Below are positions 7,423 through 15,174 of a DNA stretch of 15,570 nt, piece by piece (the stretch's first letter is position 1; the number at the start of each line of letters is the position of its first letter). Under the pieces are notes generated by a model, which saw nothing but the letters and a program-made list of their open reading frames with translations, was not told where the DNA came from and ran no database searches. Made by a program: the position numbers and the translations under genes. Location of the stretch: positions 1 through 15,570 of the forward strand of contig CALBKP010000135.1 of the NCBI GenBank assembly GCA_937895825.1, read 5' to 3'. This stretch comes from an uncultured Alistipes sp. (GTDB taxonomy: Bacteria; Bacteroidota; Bacteroidia; Bacteroidales; Rikenellaceae).

Positions 7423-8823
7423 TTAATCATACTTCTGACGTACGAACCAGTAGTCCGAAGTATCTGCCGAGAAGAGGCTGAAGCCAATAGTCAGCTTGTA
7501 GTAGTTCTGTTTAACCATGCCGACACGACTACCTCCATAGTACGTAATAGTCGATGCTGGCACCATACGGCCATATTCAAAGCCGATATTTACCGACGAA
7601 GCACCCCATACCTTAACTGGAAGGCCGAAGCCAGCCGTCACTGCGAGCTTATTCACACGCTCTCCAGCAAATCGCTGGTAGTAATTACCAACACGCACAC
7701 CTATACGATACGAGATACGATTCAGGTAGTTACGCACATCATTCGAGCGTGGCGTAATCTCGAAACCGAGCTTTATGTCGTGAGTTCGTGTATAGGTGAC
7801 AGTGAGGTTCTGCGGATTGCTATTCTCATTGTATCCCTTGTTTGCCTCACCCCACATTGCATAGTTATAATCTAAGCCACAAGCGATGGTTCTATTGCGA
7901 TAGAAGAGACCTACACCAAACTGGTGTGGCACCTTCAACTCCATAGCTTCTATATCGTTACGCACAGGGTTACTCTGAATCGAGTTTATCGTATTGTCCG
8001 TATAAACATAGCTCTCCTTCTCTGGCTTTAGGCTACCTCCCAAGTCGTACGTGGCACCAAGCGTGAAGATACGAGTCTCAGAGTATAGGATATTCCACTG
8101 AATACCCGCCTGGAACTTAAAGTTATTCACGACATAGCGATCCACGCCCTTTGTTGAGGCAATAGTTCCCGAGCCAGTGATATTATTCACAATATCAGTC
8201 GAGTAAGTTCTCTCGATATTTCCCCAATAGTATTTCGCTGCCACGCCTATCGAGAAGTTACGCCATGGCTCCCAGCCAATCGAGAGTTTCACCTCTGAAA
8301 TATCACCGTCGCCGCCATATCCATACATCACGCGACCAACATCTGCCCACGCATCCTCGCTCTGGTCTACACACTTAATCTTGTATCCAACACTGCTATA
8401 TGGAGAAAGACCAAACGAAACACCCAAGCCCTTAGCCAAAGGGAATACCAACGATATACTGTGGATATTCGCTGTGTTATAGGCTGTACGCACTCGATCA
8501 TTGAAGATATTATGGTCATTATACTTTGACTGACGGTTGCGGTAGTGCGTGCCATCGAAGCCCACATCGAAGAGAAAGCTCTTACGAGGAGCAACGCTTG
8601 CGGCTGCAGGGTTGAGGAGGTTGACCTGACCCATCGAGCGAACAGCGATACCTACGCCACCCATCGAACGCATCTGTACCGAACCTGGTGTGAGCAACTC
8701 ACCAGGACCATACATCGAGTATGGAGAGTAGGCGTTGACACTACTCGTCTGTGCCGAGGTCACCATAGGCATCAACACAAATAGGGCAACTACCCAAAAT
8801 ATTCTTCTAATTACGCTCTGCAT
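7423..8823 (-). CDS. Outer-membrane beta-barrel protein of unknown function (OmpP1/PorV-like)
   Basis: 466 residues. The signal peptide is MQSVIRRIFWVVALFVLMPMVTSA split over 1-24 with cleavage before QTSS. The mature start SPYSMYGPGELLTPGSVQMRSMGG and the following LLNPAAAS are typical of Bacteroidota OmpP1/FadL/PorV-type barrels. The rest alternates polar and aromatic residues in strands, for example GVSFGLSPYSSVGYKIK, FSIGVAAKYYWGN and LAVTAGFGLPVKVWG, and ends in an aromatic strand region. The protein should lie in the outer membrane; no substrate can be named. There is no type IX secretion sorting domain, and no por/gld secretion genes are next to it. The start overlaps the coaX stop by 17 nt, suggesting translational coupling. 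The order barrel - TPR - lptC hints at a role in envelope or LPS biogenesis, which is inference only. Confidence 0.8.
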   Translation of the reverse strand: MQSVIRRIFWVVALFVLMPMVTSAQTSSVNAYSPYSMYGPGELLTPGSVQMRSMGGVGIAVRSMGQVNLLNPAAASVAPRKSFLFDVGFDGTHYRNRQSKYNDHNIFNDRVRTAYNTANIHSISLVFPLAKGLGVSFGLSPYSSVGYKIKCVDQSEDAWADVGRVMYGYGGDGDISEVKLSIGWEPWRNFSIGVAAKYYWGNIERTYSTDIVNNITGSGTIASTKGVDRYVVNNFKFQAGIQWNILYSETRIFTLGATYDLGGSLKPEKESYVYTDNTINSIQSNPVRNDIEAMELKVPHQFGVGLFYRNRTIACGLDYNYAMWGEANKGYNENSNPQNLTVTYTRTHDIKLGFEITPRSNDVRNYLNRISYRIGVRVGNYYQRFAGERVNKLAVTAGFGLPVKVWGASSVNIGFEYGRMVPASTITYYGGSRVGMVKQNYYKLTIGFSLFSADTSDYWFVRQKYD

Positions 8824-9538
8824 TATACTCCAAAATTCTGCTTAGTCCGTATATCACCGGCTCACAGTCCGCAAATATCGCATTTTTAATTCGCATTGCA
8901 AAATATTTTGCATCACCTCCGGTGAAAATTACGATTTTTTTTTCTTTTTTCTCCCAAAAAGCCTCAATATAGCCTCGAATCTCATACTCAACACCTCGCA
9001 TCACCCCCTGTTCGATGGCCTCGCAAGTGGTGCGCCCCAAGTCCAATACCTCCTCCGTTGCGGAGCAAAGTGGCAGACATGCAGTGTAGTCGGCCAAGGC
9101 TCGAAAACGCGTTGTCACGCCAGGCGATATGTTACCCCCGAGGAACGCCCCATCTACAACGTAGTCGATAGTTATTGCCGTGCCAAAATCCACAATCATA
9201 GCATCACATCCGTCGTACATCGCGGCCACTCCCACAGCAGCTGCAAGGCGGTCTGCACCAAGTGTTTCTGGCGTATGATAGTGGTTAGCCAAGGGTATCG
9301 GTGTTGTTGCTGGCACAAAATTTTCGACATAGGGAAGCATCGTCCGTAGTAACGTCGCAACCTCCGCCCCATTGCCTCGCGTTGAGCTAACTATCGCACG
9401 CTCAACATCATGCTCGACAACAATACCGCGTAACCACTCCTCGCTGTGATCCTTAGCGACATACTCCGCAACGCAGTCACTTCCCTCAATGACCACAGCC
9501 TTCACACGGCTATTACCAACATCTACGATTAGGTTCAT
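8807..9538 (-). CDS. coaX: Type III pantothenate kinase
   Basis: 243-residue cytoplasmic enzyme that phosphorylates pantothenate with ATP, the first step of coenzyme A synthesis. The acetate/sugar kinase-like fold is visible in the phosphate-1 motif IVDVGNS (4-10), the CoaX-specific motif YHTPETLGADR (87-97) with the catalytic-region Asp96, the second motif IVDFGTAITID (115-125), GGNISPG (134-140) and the late FTGGDAKYF. Length is typical (about 240-260). ATG at 9536-9538 is chosen because MNLIVDVGNS is the normal beginning; an upstream in-frame Met at 9598 would add a basic, non-homologous stretch and overlap mfd. The gene lies 4 nt after mfd. Type III enzymes are not feedback-inhibited by CoA (family knowledge). 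A run of nine A residues lies in the coding strand near the C-terminus. Confidence 0.96.
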   Translation of the reverse strand: MNLIVDVGNSRVKAVVIEGSDCVAEYVAKDHSEEWLRGIVVEHDVERAIVSSTRGNGAEVATLLRTMLPYVENFVPATTPIPLANHYHTPETLGADRLAAAVGVAAMYDGCDAMIVDFGTAITIDYVVDGAFLGGNISPGVTTRFRALADYTACLPLCSATEEVLDLGRTTCEAIEQGVMRGVEYEIRGYIEAFWEKKEKKIVIFTGGDAKYFAMRIKNAIFADCEPVIYGLSRILEYNAERN

Positions 9539-9542
9539 ACTG

Positions 9543-12500
9543 CTACTTTTCCGTTTTCTCCGTGGCGACCGACTTAAGGTGTCGAAGCATAGCAACACCC
9601 TCGGCTACAGAGTATATCTTTCTAACGGTCATCGACAAACGATTATTGTATTGCTTGACCACAAAACGCTCAGGCTCACTCACCACCCTACGCAACATAT
9701 TGAGGAACGTGTCGGTCTTAAAGAATGGCGAGTTGTTATCACCCACAAAGCGCGCTATGAGCAGGCCATTCTTCACCTTTACGTGCTCCATACCGAGATC
9801 CACCGCCTCGCGACGTAGCTTAACCACGTTGATAAGCTCCTCGACAGGCTCGGGTAGTGCACCGAAGCGATCCTTGAGGCGCACCCTCAGCGCATCGAAC
9901 TCCTCGTCCGAGCGCATAGCGTCAATCTCGCGATAGAGGCGTAGTTTCTCTGCCTGCGAGCGAACGTAACTATCAGGAATAGAGGCATCAATATCGATAT
10001 CAATGGTTGCATCATCGACAAATGCCACATCCTTCATAGCATCATTCTCGGCCTGCGAAAGACCCGATATATCCAAACCCTCGGCACGGAGCTCCGAGAT
10101 CGCCTGATTCAGAATTTTCTGGTAGGTCTCAATGCCCACATCGGCAATAAATCCACTCTGTTCGGCACCCAACAAGTTACCCGCACCACGGATATCCAAG
10201 TCCTGCATCGCAATATTGAACCCCGAGCCCAAGTCCGAAAACTCCTCAATAGCCCTCAGACGGCGACGCGCATCACCTCCGATAAGTTCATCGGGAGGCG
10301 ATAGCAGATAGCAGAAGCCCTTACGATCGGAGCGTCCAACACGACCGCGCAACTGGTGCAAGTCACTCAGACCGAAGCGGTGTGCATCGTTGATTATTAT
10401 GGTGTTAGCATTGCCAATATCTATGCCATTCTCAATGATGGTTGTTGCCAATAGCACATCGAACTCGCCATAAATAAAGTCCATAATGAGCTTTTCGAGT
10501 TGCTCCGCGGGCATACGGCCATGTCCCGTCATAACGCGTGCCTTGGGACACAAGCGCGTAATCATACCCTGCAATACGGGCAAATCCTCCACACGGTTAT
10601 GCACAAAGTATACCTGACCGCCACGTGCAAGTTCCTCCTCGATAGCATCACGGATGACCTCCTCGCTAAACGTGTGCGACTCGGTAACGATAGGCTGGCG
10701 GTTGGGCGGCGGCGTAGATATCACCGAGAGGTCGCGCGAGCCCATCAACGAGAACTGCAACGTTCGCGGGATGGGTGTCGCCGTGAGCGTCAGAGTATCG
10801 ACAGCAACGGAGAGTTGCGTGAGCTTCTCCTTGGCTGCCACGCCGAACTTCTGCTCTTCGTCGATGATAAGAAGACCAAGGTCGTGGAACTCAATCTGTT
10901 TCGATAGCATCTTATGCGTACCGATAAGGATATCTATCTTTCCCGACTTGAGCTCCTCGGCTATACGTCGTGCCTCTTTTGCCGACTTCGTACGGTTTAT
11001 ATACTCCACCGTGACGGGCAGGTCGCGCAGACGCTCCATAAACGAGCGATAGTGTTGCAATGCAAGGATCGTCGTTGGCACCAACACCGCTGTCTGCTTA
11101 CCATCGACCGCCGCCTTGAATGCTGCACGGATAGCCACCTCGGTCTTACCGAAGCCCACATCACCACATACGAGTCTATCCATCGGCTCATTGGACTCCA
11201 TATCGCGCTTCACAGCAGCGATAGCAGTCTGCTGGTCGGGCGTATCCTCCCACTTAAACGAAGCCTCGAGCTCCTGCTGCAAGTAACCATCCTCCGAGAA
11301 AGCGTAGCCCTTCGATGCCTTACGCTTGGCATACAGGGCGATAAGCTCACGCGATATATCCTTAACGGCTTTTTTGGTCGTGGCCTTGAGCTTCTGCCAA
11401 GCACCATTACCCAATTTGTAAATCTTCGGCGGCTCGCCCTCGCCACTCTTATAGCGCGAGATACGGTGCAGCGCATGAACATTTACAAAGAGTATGTCAT
11501 TGTCCTTGTATATCAACTTGATAACCTCCTTCGTGCGGCCATTTTCGTTGAGTCGTACAAGGCCTCCGAAGCGGCCAACGCCATGGTCAATATGCACAAC
11601 ATAGTCACCCACCTTCAAGGCATTAAGCTCCGCAACGGTCATCTGCTCGTCACGCTTAATCTCGCCACGGATGCGGTAGCGTTGATAGCGGTCAAATATC
11701 TGATGATCAGTATATACGCAAATATTCAGGTCGTTATCAATAAAGCCCTCGTGCAGCACCAAATCCTCAGCTCTGAACGACACCTCCCTACGACCTACCT
11801 GGTGGAATATGTTTTGAAGACGCTCGATCTGCACCTTGTTGTGCGAGAGTATCGACGTGGTATAGCCGCGCTCGGCATTCCAGCGCACATCGTCGGCCAA
11901 CATCTCAAAATTACGATTGAAGGCGGGCTGTGGCGCAGTATTGAAGCTGAGCGTTACCTCGCTCTGTCGCTCACGAATGTTATCCTTCATCACGACGAGC
12001 GTCGACTGCTCCCAATCCTTCAGCAGCGCCTGGCGCGAGGTTACGCGCTCGGCCAACTGGCGAGCATCATCCTCACTCTCAGCTTGTTCAATAACTTTCT
12101 TACGAATATCTGCAATCTTACGCAGAGCATAGTCGCCATCATCAATCCACCACGTAGCCTCACCCACGAAGCGAGCCAACGACACACGGTCGCCACCCTC
12201 ACGCATGGTGTTCGGGATGATATCTATCTCCTCGGGGCGTTCTGCCGATAGCTGACTCGATATATCGAAGCGGCGTAGCGAGTCGACCTCATCGCCGAAG
12301 AAATCGATACGATAGGGGCGCGACTCCACATACGAAAAGACATCGACGATACCACCTCTAACGGAGTACTGACCTGGCTCATAGACAAAGTCAACACGCA
12401 CAAAGCCCTGCTCCGCGAGCCACTCCACAAGGTCGGTCTGCTGGAGTCTATCACCCACCCTGATACGGCGCGACTGCCCCTCAAGGTCAACCCTCTCAGT

Positions 12501-12893
12501 AACACTCTCGGCCAAAGCCTCGGGATACGTACATATAGCAAGATATCCCTTCTTGAAGCCCGACACAGCATTGAGCGTAGCCGTGCGACGAACTATGCCC
12601 TGGGCATCCTCCGCACCATAGGCTACGGAGCGTTTATAGCCCGACGAGAAAAAGGCAACACACTCTTCGTCAAGTAGTTCGTAGAGGTCATTAACAAGAT
12701 ATGCTGCGCGGTCACGATCCTCTGAGAGGAAGATATGGATACCTCCTATGTGCTCGACCATATCGGCCGCATAAAGCGAATAGGCTCCGCCGACCATCTG
12801 TTCAAGATGGACGGTAGAGCCTCTCTTCTCCAAACATTTTTTAAGCTCGACCGCACGTTTGGACTTGCGGACGAGACCTTTTAAATAGTCCAT
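9543..12893 (-). CDS. mfd: Transcription-repair coupling factor
   Basis: 1116 residues, close to the usual ~1150. Mfd is a cytoplasmic DNA translocase that dislodges RNA polymerase stalled at lesions and recruits UvrA. Domains in order: UvrB-like N-terminal module (~30-330, with YEPGQYSVRGGIVDVFS near 171-187), CarD-like RNA polymerase interaction domain (~427-500, KVGDYVVHIDHGVGRFGGL at 427-445), RecG-type helicase core with Walker A GDVGFGKTEV (577-586), DEEQ (678-681), TATPIPRT (704-711) and QLRGRVGRS (847-855), the following translocation (TRG) segment with MQDLDIRGAGNLLG near 896-909, and the C-terminal UvrA-masking domain (~965-1090). All motor motifs look intact. ATG at 12891-12893, 10 nt after the rng stop. 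The UvrA and UvrB genes are not in the window. Confidence 0.98.
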   Translation of the reverse strand: MDYLKGLVRKSKRAVELKKCLEKRGSTVHLEQMVGGAYSLYAADMVEHIGGIHIFLSEDRDRAAYLVNDLYELLDEECVAFFSSGYKRSVAYGAEDAQGIVRRTATLNAVSGFKKGYLAICTYPEALAESVTERVDLEGQSRRIRVGDRLQQTDLVEWLAEQGFVRVDFVYEPGQYSVRGGIVDVFSYVESRPYRIDFFGDEVDSLRRFDISSQLSAERPEEIDIIPNTMREGGDRVSLARFVGEATWWIDDGDYALRKIADIRKKVIEQAESEDDARQLAERVTSRQALLKDWEQSTLVVMKDNIRERQSEVTLSFNTAPQPAFNRNFEMLADDVRWNAERGYTTSILSHNKVQIERLQNIFHQVGRREVSFRAEDLVLHEGFIDNDLNICVYTDHQIFDRYQRYRIRGEIKRDEQMTVAELNALKVGDYVVHIDHGVGRFGGLVRLNENGRTKEVIKLIYKDNDILFVNVHALHRISRYKSGEGEPPKIYKLGNGAWQKLKATTKKAVKDISRELIALYAKRKASKGYAFSEDGYLQQELEASFKWEDTPDQQTAIAAVKRDMESNEPMDRLVCGDVGFGKTEVAIRAAFKAAVDGKQTAVLVPTTILALQHYRSFMERLRDLPVTVEYINRTKSAKEARRIAEELKSGKIDILIGTHKMLSKQIEFHDLGLLIIDEEQKFGVAAKEKLTQLSVAVDTLTLTATPIPRTLQFSLMGSRDLSVISTPPPNRQPIVTESHTFSEEVIRDAIEEELARGGQVYFVHNRVEDLPVLQGMITRLCPKARVMTGHGRMPAEQLEKLIMDFIYGEFDVLLATTIIENGIDIGNANTIIINDAHRFGLSDLHQLRGRVGRSDRKGFCYLLSPPDELIGGDARRRLRAIEEFSDLGSGFNIAMQDLDIRGAGNLLGAEQSGFIADVGIETYQKILNQAISELRAEGLDISGLSQAENDAMKDVAFVDDATIDIDIDASIPDSYVRSQAEKLRLYREIDAMRSDEEFDALRVRLKDRFGALPEPVEELINVVKLRREAVDLGMEHVKVKNGLLIARFVGDNNSPFFKTDTFLNMLRRVVSEPERFVVKQYNNRLSMTVRKIYSVAEGVAMLRHLKSVATEKTEK

Positions 12894-12903
12894 ATCGCTT
12901 CGG

Positions 12904-14451
12904 TTACTCTGCGAGAAGCGACTCCCCCTTTTTATCGAGGTAGCTCACATCTATCATGCCGACACTCTGATCGGTAGATACCTTGATGCGTAGCTTGTAC
13001 TTGAAAATCCAACGCATTCTGAGCGACAACAATCCGTGGCACAGATACGACTTCACATAGGGACTAACCCTCAGGTTCACATAACGACACCCCTTCTCGG
13101 CAAGCAACTGTATCTGACCCTCGATCTTCTTCTCAAGAAGCATCGTAGGCTCAACCTTTCCCGTGCCATGGCACGTGGGACACACGTCCGACGTTTCGCT
13201 AATGGCAATAGGGCGCACGCGCTGACGAGTGATCTGCATCAGACCAAACTTCGTGAGCGGCAGGATGGTATGCTTAGCCTTATCCGTGGCCATCAGTTTC
13301 TGCATCTCCTGGTACAGGGTCTGGCGGCTTGGAGCCTTACGCATATCGATAAAATCGATGATGACGATACCTCCCATATCCCTCAGGCGCAGTTGGCGTG
13401 CAATCTCTGCAGCAGCAGCGAGGTTCACCTCGAGAGCTGTCTGCTCCTGGTCGTCCTCGGCCTTAGTGCGGTTGCCGGAGTTAACGTCGATGACGTGCAT
13501 TGCCTCTGTGTGCTCGATGATAAGATATGCACCGCGACGTAGCGACACATACTTTGCAAATAACGACTTTATCTGTTTCGCGACATCGAAGTTATCGAAG
13601 ATGGGCACCTTGCCCTTGTAGAGCTTCACCAAATGCTCCATATCGGGCTTAATGGCGTGTACATAGCTCTTAATCTCGTTGTACATGGCCTCGTCGTCGA
13701 CCGAAATCTGCGAGAACGTATCGTTCAACGAGTCGCGAATAATAGTGTTTACACGGCTCATCTCGCTCATTAGACGAGCAGGAGCCTCGCTCTTGCGCAT
13801 AGCGGCAAGAGTTCTGTTCCATCTCTCAACAAGAGAGAGTATGTCTTGCATAATGTCGATATCCTCAGCATCGGCAGCTGCCGTGCGTATGATGACACCG
13901 AAGTTCTGTGGCAGCACCTCCTGCGCTACCTTCCTAAGTCGTTTCTTTGCAGCGTTCGAGCGTATCTTTGTCGACACAAACACCTTATTCGAGAATGGAA
14001 CAAGCACCACATTACGACCTGCAAGCGATATCTCGGCCGTAAGCCTTGGGCCCTTCGTTGAGATGGCCTCCTTGGCAATCTGCACCATCACGGTCTGACC
14101 TACCTGCAAGTGGTCGCCTATGCGTCCCTCCTTAGCCAACTGTGGCTCGAGCTTCATACCTTCCACACGCAATGCTCGTTTACCTGGTGCGCGGCTATCT
14201 ACCAGTCGACAGAGCGACGTGAAGTCGGCACCGAGATCGAGATAGTGGATGAAGGCATCCTTCTCGTGACCTATGTTTACGAATGCTGCATTCAGACCAG
14301 GCATTATCTTACGTACGCGACCAAGATAGATGTCGCCCACAGAGAATCCTGTCTGACACTGCTCTTTATTTAACTCGACAAGCACCTTATCCTCGCAAAG
14401 TGCTATCGAGACCTCCGTTGGATTTACATTGATGATTAACTCTCTGTTCAT
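12904..14451 (-). CDS. rng: Ribonuclease G (RNase E/G family)
   Basis: 515-residue endoribonuclease that cuts A/U-rich single-stranded RNA and takes part in rRNA maturation and mRNA decay. An S1 RNA-binding domain lies at ~37-130 (VGDIYLGRVRKIMPGLNAAFV near its start). The DNase I-like catalytic region carries the two magnesium-binding Asp residues, Asp322 in VIDVNSGN and Asp366 in VIIDFIDM. The zinc-link CPTC is at 424-427. There is no long C-terminal scaffold, so it is RNase G-like rather than full-length RNase E. Residues 455-515 form the small C-terminal domain. ATG at 14449-14451 gives the usual MNRELIINV beginning. It is the first gene of the tight run with mfd. The 138-nt leader contains a hairpin and a small palindrome (separate entries), which could mediate autoregulation as known for E. 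coli rne. Confidence 0.96.
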   Translation of the reverse strand: MNRELIINVNPTEVSIALCEDKVLVELNKEQCQTGFSVGDIYLGRVRKIMPGLNAAFVNIGHEKDAFIHYLDLGADFTSLCRLVDSRAPGKRALRVEGMKLEPQLAKEGRIGDHLQVGQTVMVQIAKEAISTKGPRLTAEISLAGRNVVLVPFSNKVFVSTKIRSNAAKKRLRKVAQEVLPQNFGVIIRTAAADAEDIDIMQDILSLVERWNRTLAAMRKSEAPARLMSEMSRVNTIIRDSLNDTFSQISVDDEAMYNEIKSYVHAIKPDMEHLVKLYKGKVPIFDNFDVAKQIKSLFAKYVSLRRGAYLIIEHTEAMHVIDVNSGNRTKAEDDQEQTALEVNLAAAAEIARQLRLRDMGGIVIIDFIDMRKAPSRQTLYQEMQKLMATDKAKHTILPLTKFGLMQITRQRVRPIAISETSDVCPTCHGTGKVEPTMLLEKKIEGQIQLLAEKGCRYVNLRVSPYVKSYLCHGLLSLRMRWIFKYKLRIKVSTDQSVGMIDVSYLDKKGESLLAE

Positions 14452-14463
14452 AACACACTACAA

Positions 14464-14478
14464 TGTAAATCGTTTACA
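14464..14478. promoter_or_regulatory. Short palindrome before rng start, possible operator
   Basis: Perfect inverted repeat TGTAAA-TCG-TTTACA, 12 nt before the rng start codon. It could be a regulator site or a small RNA hairpin at the ribosome entry region. No regulator is identified. A 9-mer overlapping it (AATGTAAAT on the plus strand) recurs just before the HU gene at 14986-14994, which may be chance in A/T-rich leaders. Confidence 0.25.
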
Positions 14479-14489
14479 ATACTACTCAT

Positions 14490-14530
14490 GAGCAGTGTTT
14501 ACCCCGATTTGCGGGTTTTACCCACTGCTC
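14490..14530 (-). promoter_or_regulatory. Structured leader hairpin upstream of rng
   Basis: Perfect 8-bp arms at 14490-14497 and 14523-14530 (GAGCAGTG / CACTGCTC) enclose an inner CCCG/CGGG stem at 14503-14506 and 14512-14515. On the minus strand the inner ACCC (14513-14516) could instead pair with the upstream GGGT (14520-14523), giving mutually exclusive folds. There is no U-tract on the minus strand after it, so it does not look like a terminator. It lies about 40-80 nt before the rng start. Confidence 0.45.
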
Positions 14531-14565
14531 AAAACAGAGGAAGCTAAGACCCCAGCCTTAGCTCC
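14531..14565 (-). terminator. Probable terminator of the HU - COX24-protein unit
   Basis: A hairpin of about 9 bp with one G-T pair, GGAGCTAAG (14557-14565, minus strand) against CTTAGCTTCC (14539-14548), with an 8-nt loop, then TCTGTTTT on the minus strand. It lies 24 nt after the stop of the 29-residue gene and before the rng leader. The U-tract is interrupted, so termination may be partial. Confidence 0.55.
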
Positions 14566-14589
14566 ATCTATGTCCTAAAAGAGAAGTGA

Positions 14590-14679
14590 CTACTTCTTCT
14601 TATGACGATTCTTGCGAAGACGCTTCTTACGCTTGTGCGTCGCCATCTTATGACGCTTGTGCTTCTTTCCGTTTGGCAT
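14590..14679 (-). CDS. 29-residue AURKAIP1/COX24-domain basic protein, probable ribosomal protein
   Basis: A 30-codon frame (ATG at 14677-14679, TAG at 14590-14592) encodes a protein starting MPNGKKHKRHKMATHKRKK and ending RLRKNRHKKK. Nearly two thirds of its residues are Lys, Arg or His. Bacteroidota genomes carry a nearly invariant protein of this kind, annotated from the COX24_C domain (family knowledge, from memory). The domain is shared with mitochondrial small-subunit protein mS38 (AURKAIP1/Cox24) and the mycobacterial small-subunit protein bS22, so it very likely binds rRNA. It starts 27 nt after the HU gene and probably shares its promoter. Despite its size the match to the family is strong; its place on the bacterial ribosome is inferred. 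Confidence 0.85.
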   Translation of the reverse strand: MPNGKKHKRHKMATHKRKKRLRKNRHKKK

Positions 14680-14706
14680 AACTTAAATATTATTAAAGGT
14701 TTGTTC

Positions 14707-14979
14707 TTACTTAACCTCGCTTGCGAAGCTCTTAGCGGGCTTGAAAGCGGGAATATTGTGCTCAGGAATGGTAATAGTTGTGTTCTTAGAGATATTACGA
14801 GCAACCTTCATCGCACGCTTCTTGATAATGAAGCTACCAAAGCCACGGAGGTATACGTTCTCTCCATTGATCATTGCACCCTTCACACTCTCCATAAATG
14901 CCTCAACGATAGCCTGAACCTGGATCTTCTCAACACCGGTTGACTTCGCAATCTCGTTTACGATATCTGCCTTTGTCAT
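14707..14979 (-). CDS. HU/IHF-family DNA-binding protein
   Basis: 90-residue nucleoid protein that binds and bends DNA as a dimer. The N-terminal helices MTKADIVNEIAKSTGV and VQAIVEAFMESVKGAM are followed by the diagnostic RGFGSFIIKKRA (45-56), the DNA-gripping beta arm (about 57-75) and the closing IPAFKPAKSF (76-85). The common arm sequence GRNPxTG is replaced by ARNISKNTT, which fits the divergent Bacteroidota HU-like forms and leaves HU versus IHF-like behaviour open. Length is standard. ATG at 14977-14979. A good promoter lies about 90 nt upstream. The 29-residue COX24-type gene follows after 27 nt. Codon use is biased, as expected for an abundant protein. Confidence 0.95.
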   Translation of the reverse strand: MTKADIVNEIAKSTGVEKIQVQAIVEAFMESVKGAMINGENVYLRGFGSFIIKKRAMKVARNISKNTTITIPEHNIPAFKPAKSFASEVK

Positions 14980-15068
14980 AGCTGTAATGTAAATTTATTT
15001 AGTTTTTTATTGTAACAAATGTTCAACATCTTTGCCCATTACAGGGGGCTTATAGCCAAAAATGTCCG

Positions 15069-15100
15069 CAAATATACGCCAACTTTAGTGAATTTGCAAA
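15069..15100 (-). promoter_or_regulatory. Bacteroidota-type promoter of the HU gene
   Basis: On the minus strand: TTTG (15097-15100), 20 nt, then TATATTTG (15069-15076). This is an exact match to the Bacteroidota vegetative sigma consensus TTTG-N19-21-TAnnTTTG. It predicts a transcript start near 15062 and a leader of about 80 nt before the HU ATG. This is the best promoter in the window and supports the phylum assignment. Confidence 0.75.
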
Positions 15101-15174
15101 CAAAAATCGAAATAAAATCTTTTTTTTATCCGCGCAACACGTTGTAAAGCAAATAATACGCCTAAAAAGCACCC

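Noticed and set aside
7423..8823. Type IX secretion component (PorV)
   Set aside because: The resemblance is only to the general OmpP1/PorV barrel class, and no porU, porT or gld secretion genes or sorting domains are nearby.
8807..9598. Longer coaX start at 9598
   Set aside because: The extra 20 residues are a basic stretch overlapping mfd, and the conserved protein starts at MNLIVDVGNS.
10914..12251. 445-codon open frame on the plus strand opposite mfd
   Set aside because: It is antisense to a fully conserved mfd. Its translation has no recognisable domain, and long antisense frames are common opposite codon-biased genes.
13036..13542. 168-codon plus-strand frame opposite rng
   Set aside because: It is antisense to the catalytic region of RNase G, with composition dictated by the rng codons.
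15120..15127. T8 run as a terminator for the START-like gene
   Set aside because: The T run is on the plus strand; minus-strand transcripts would carry an A-run, and no good stem precedes it.
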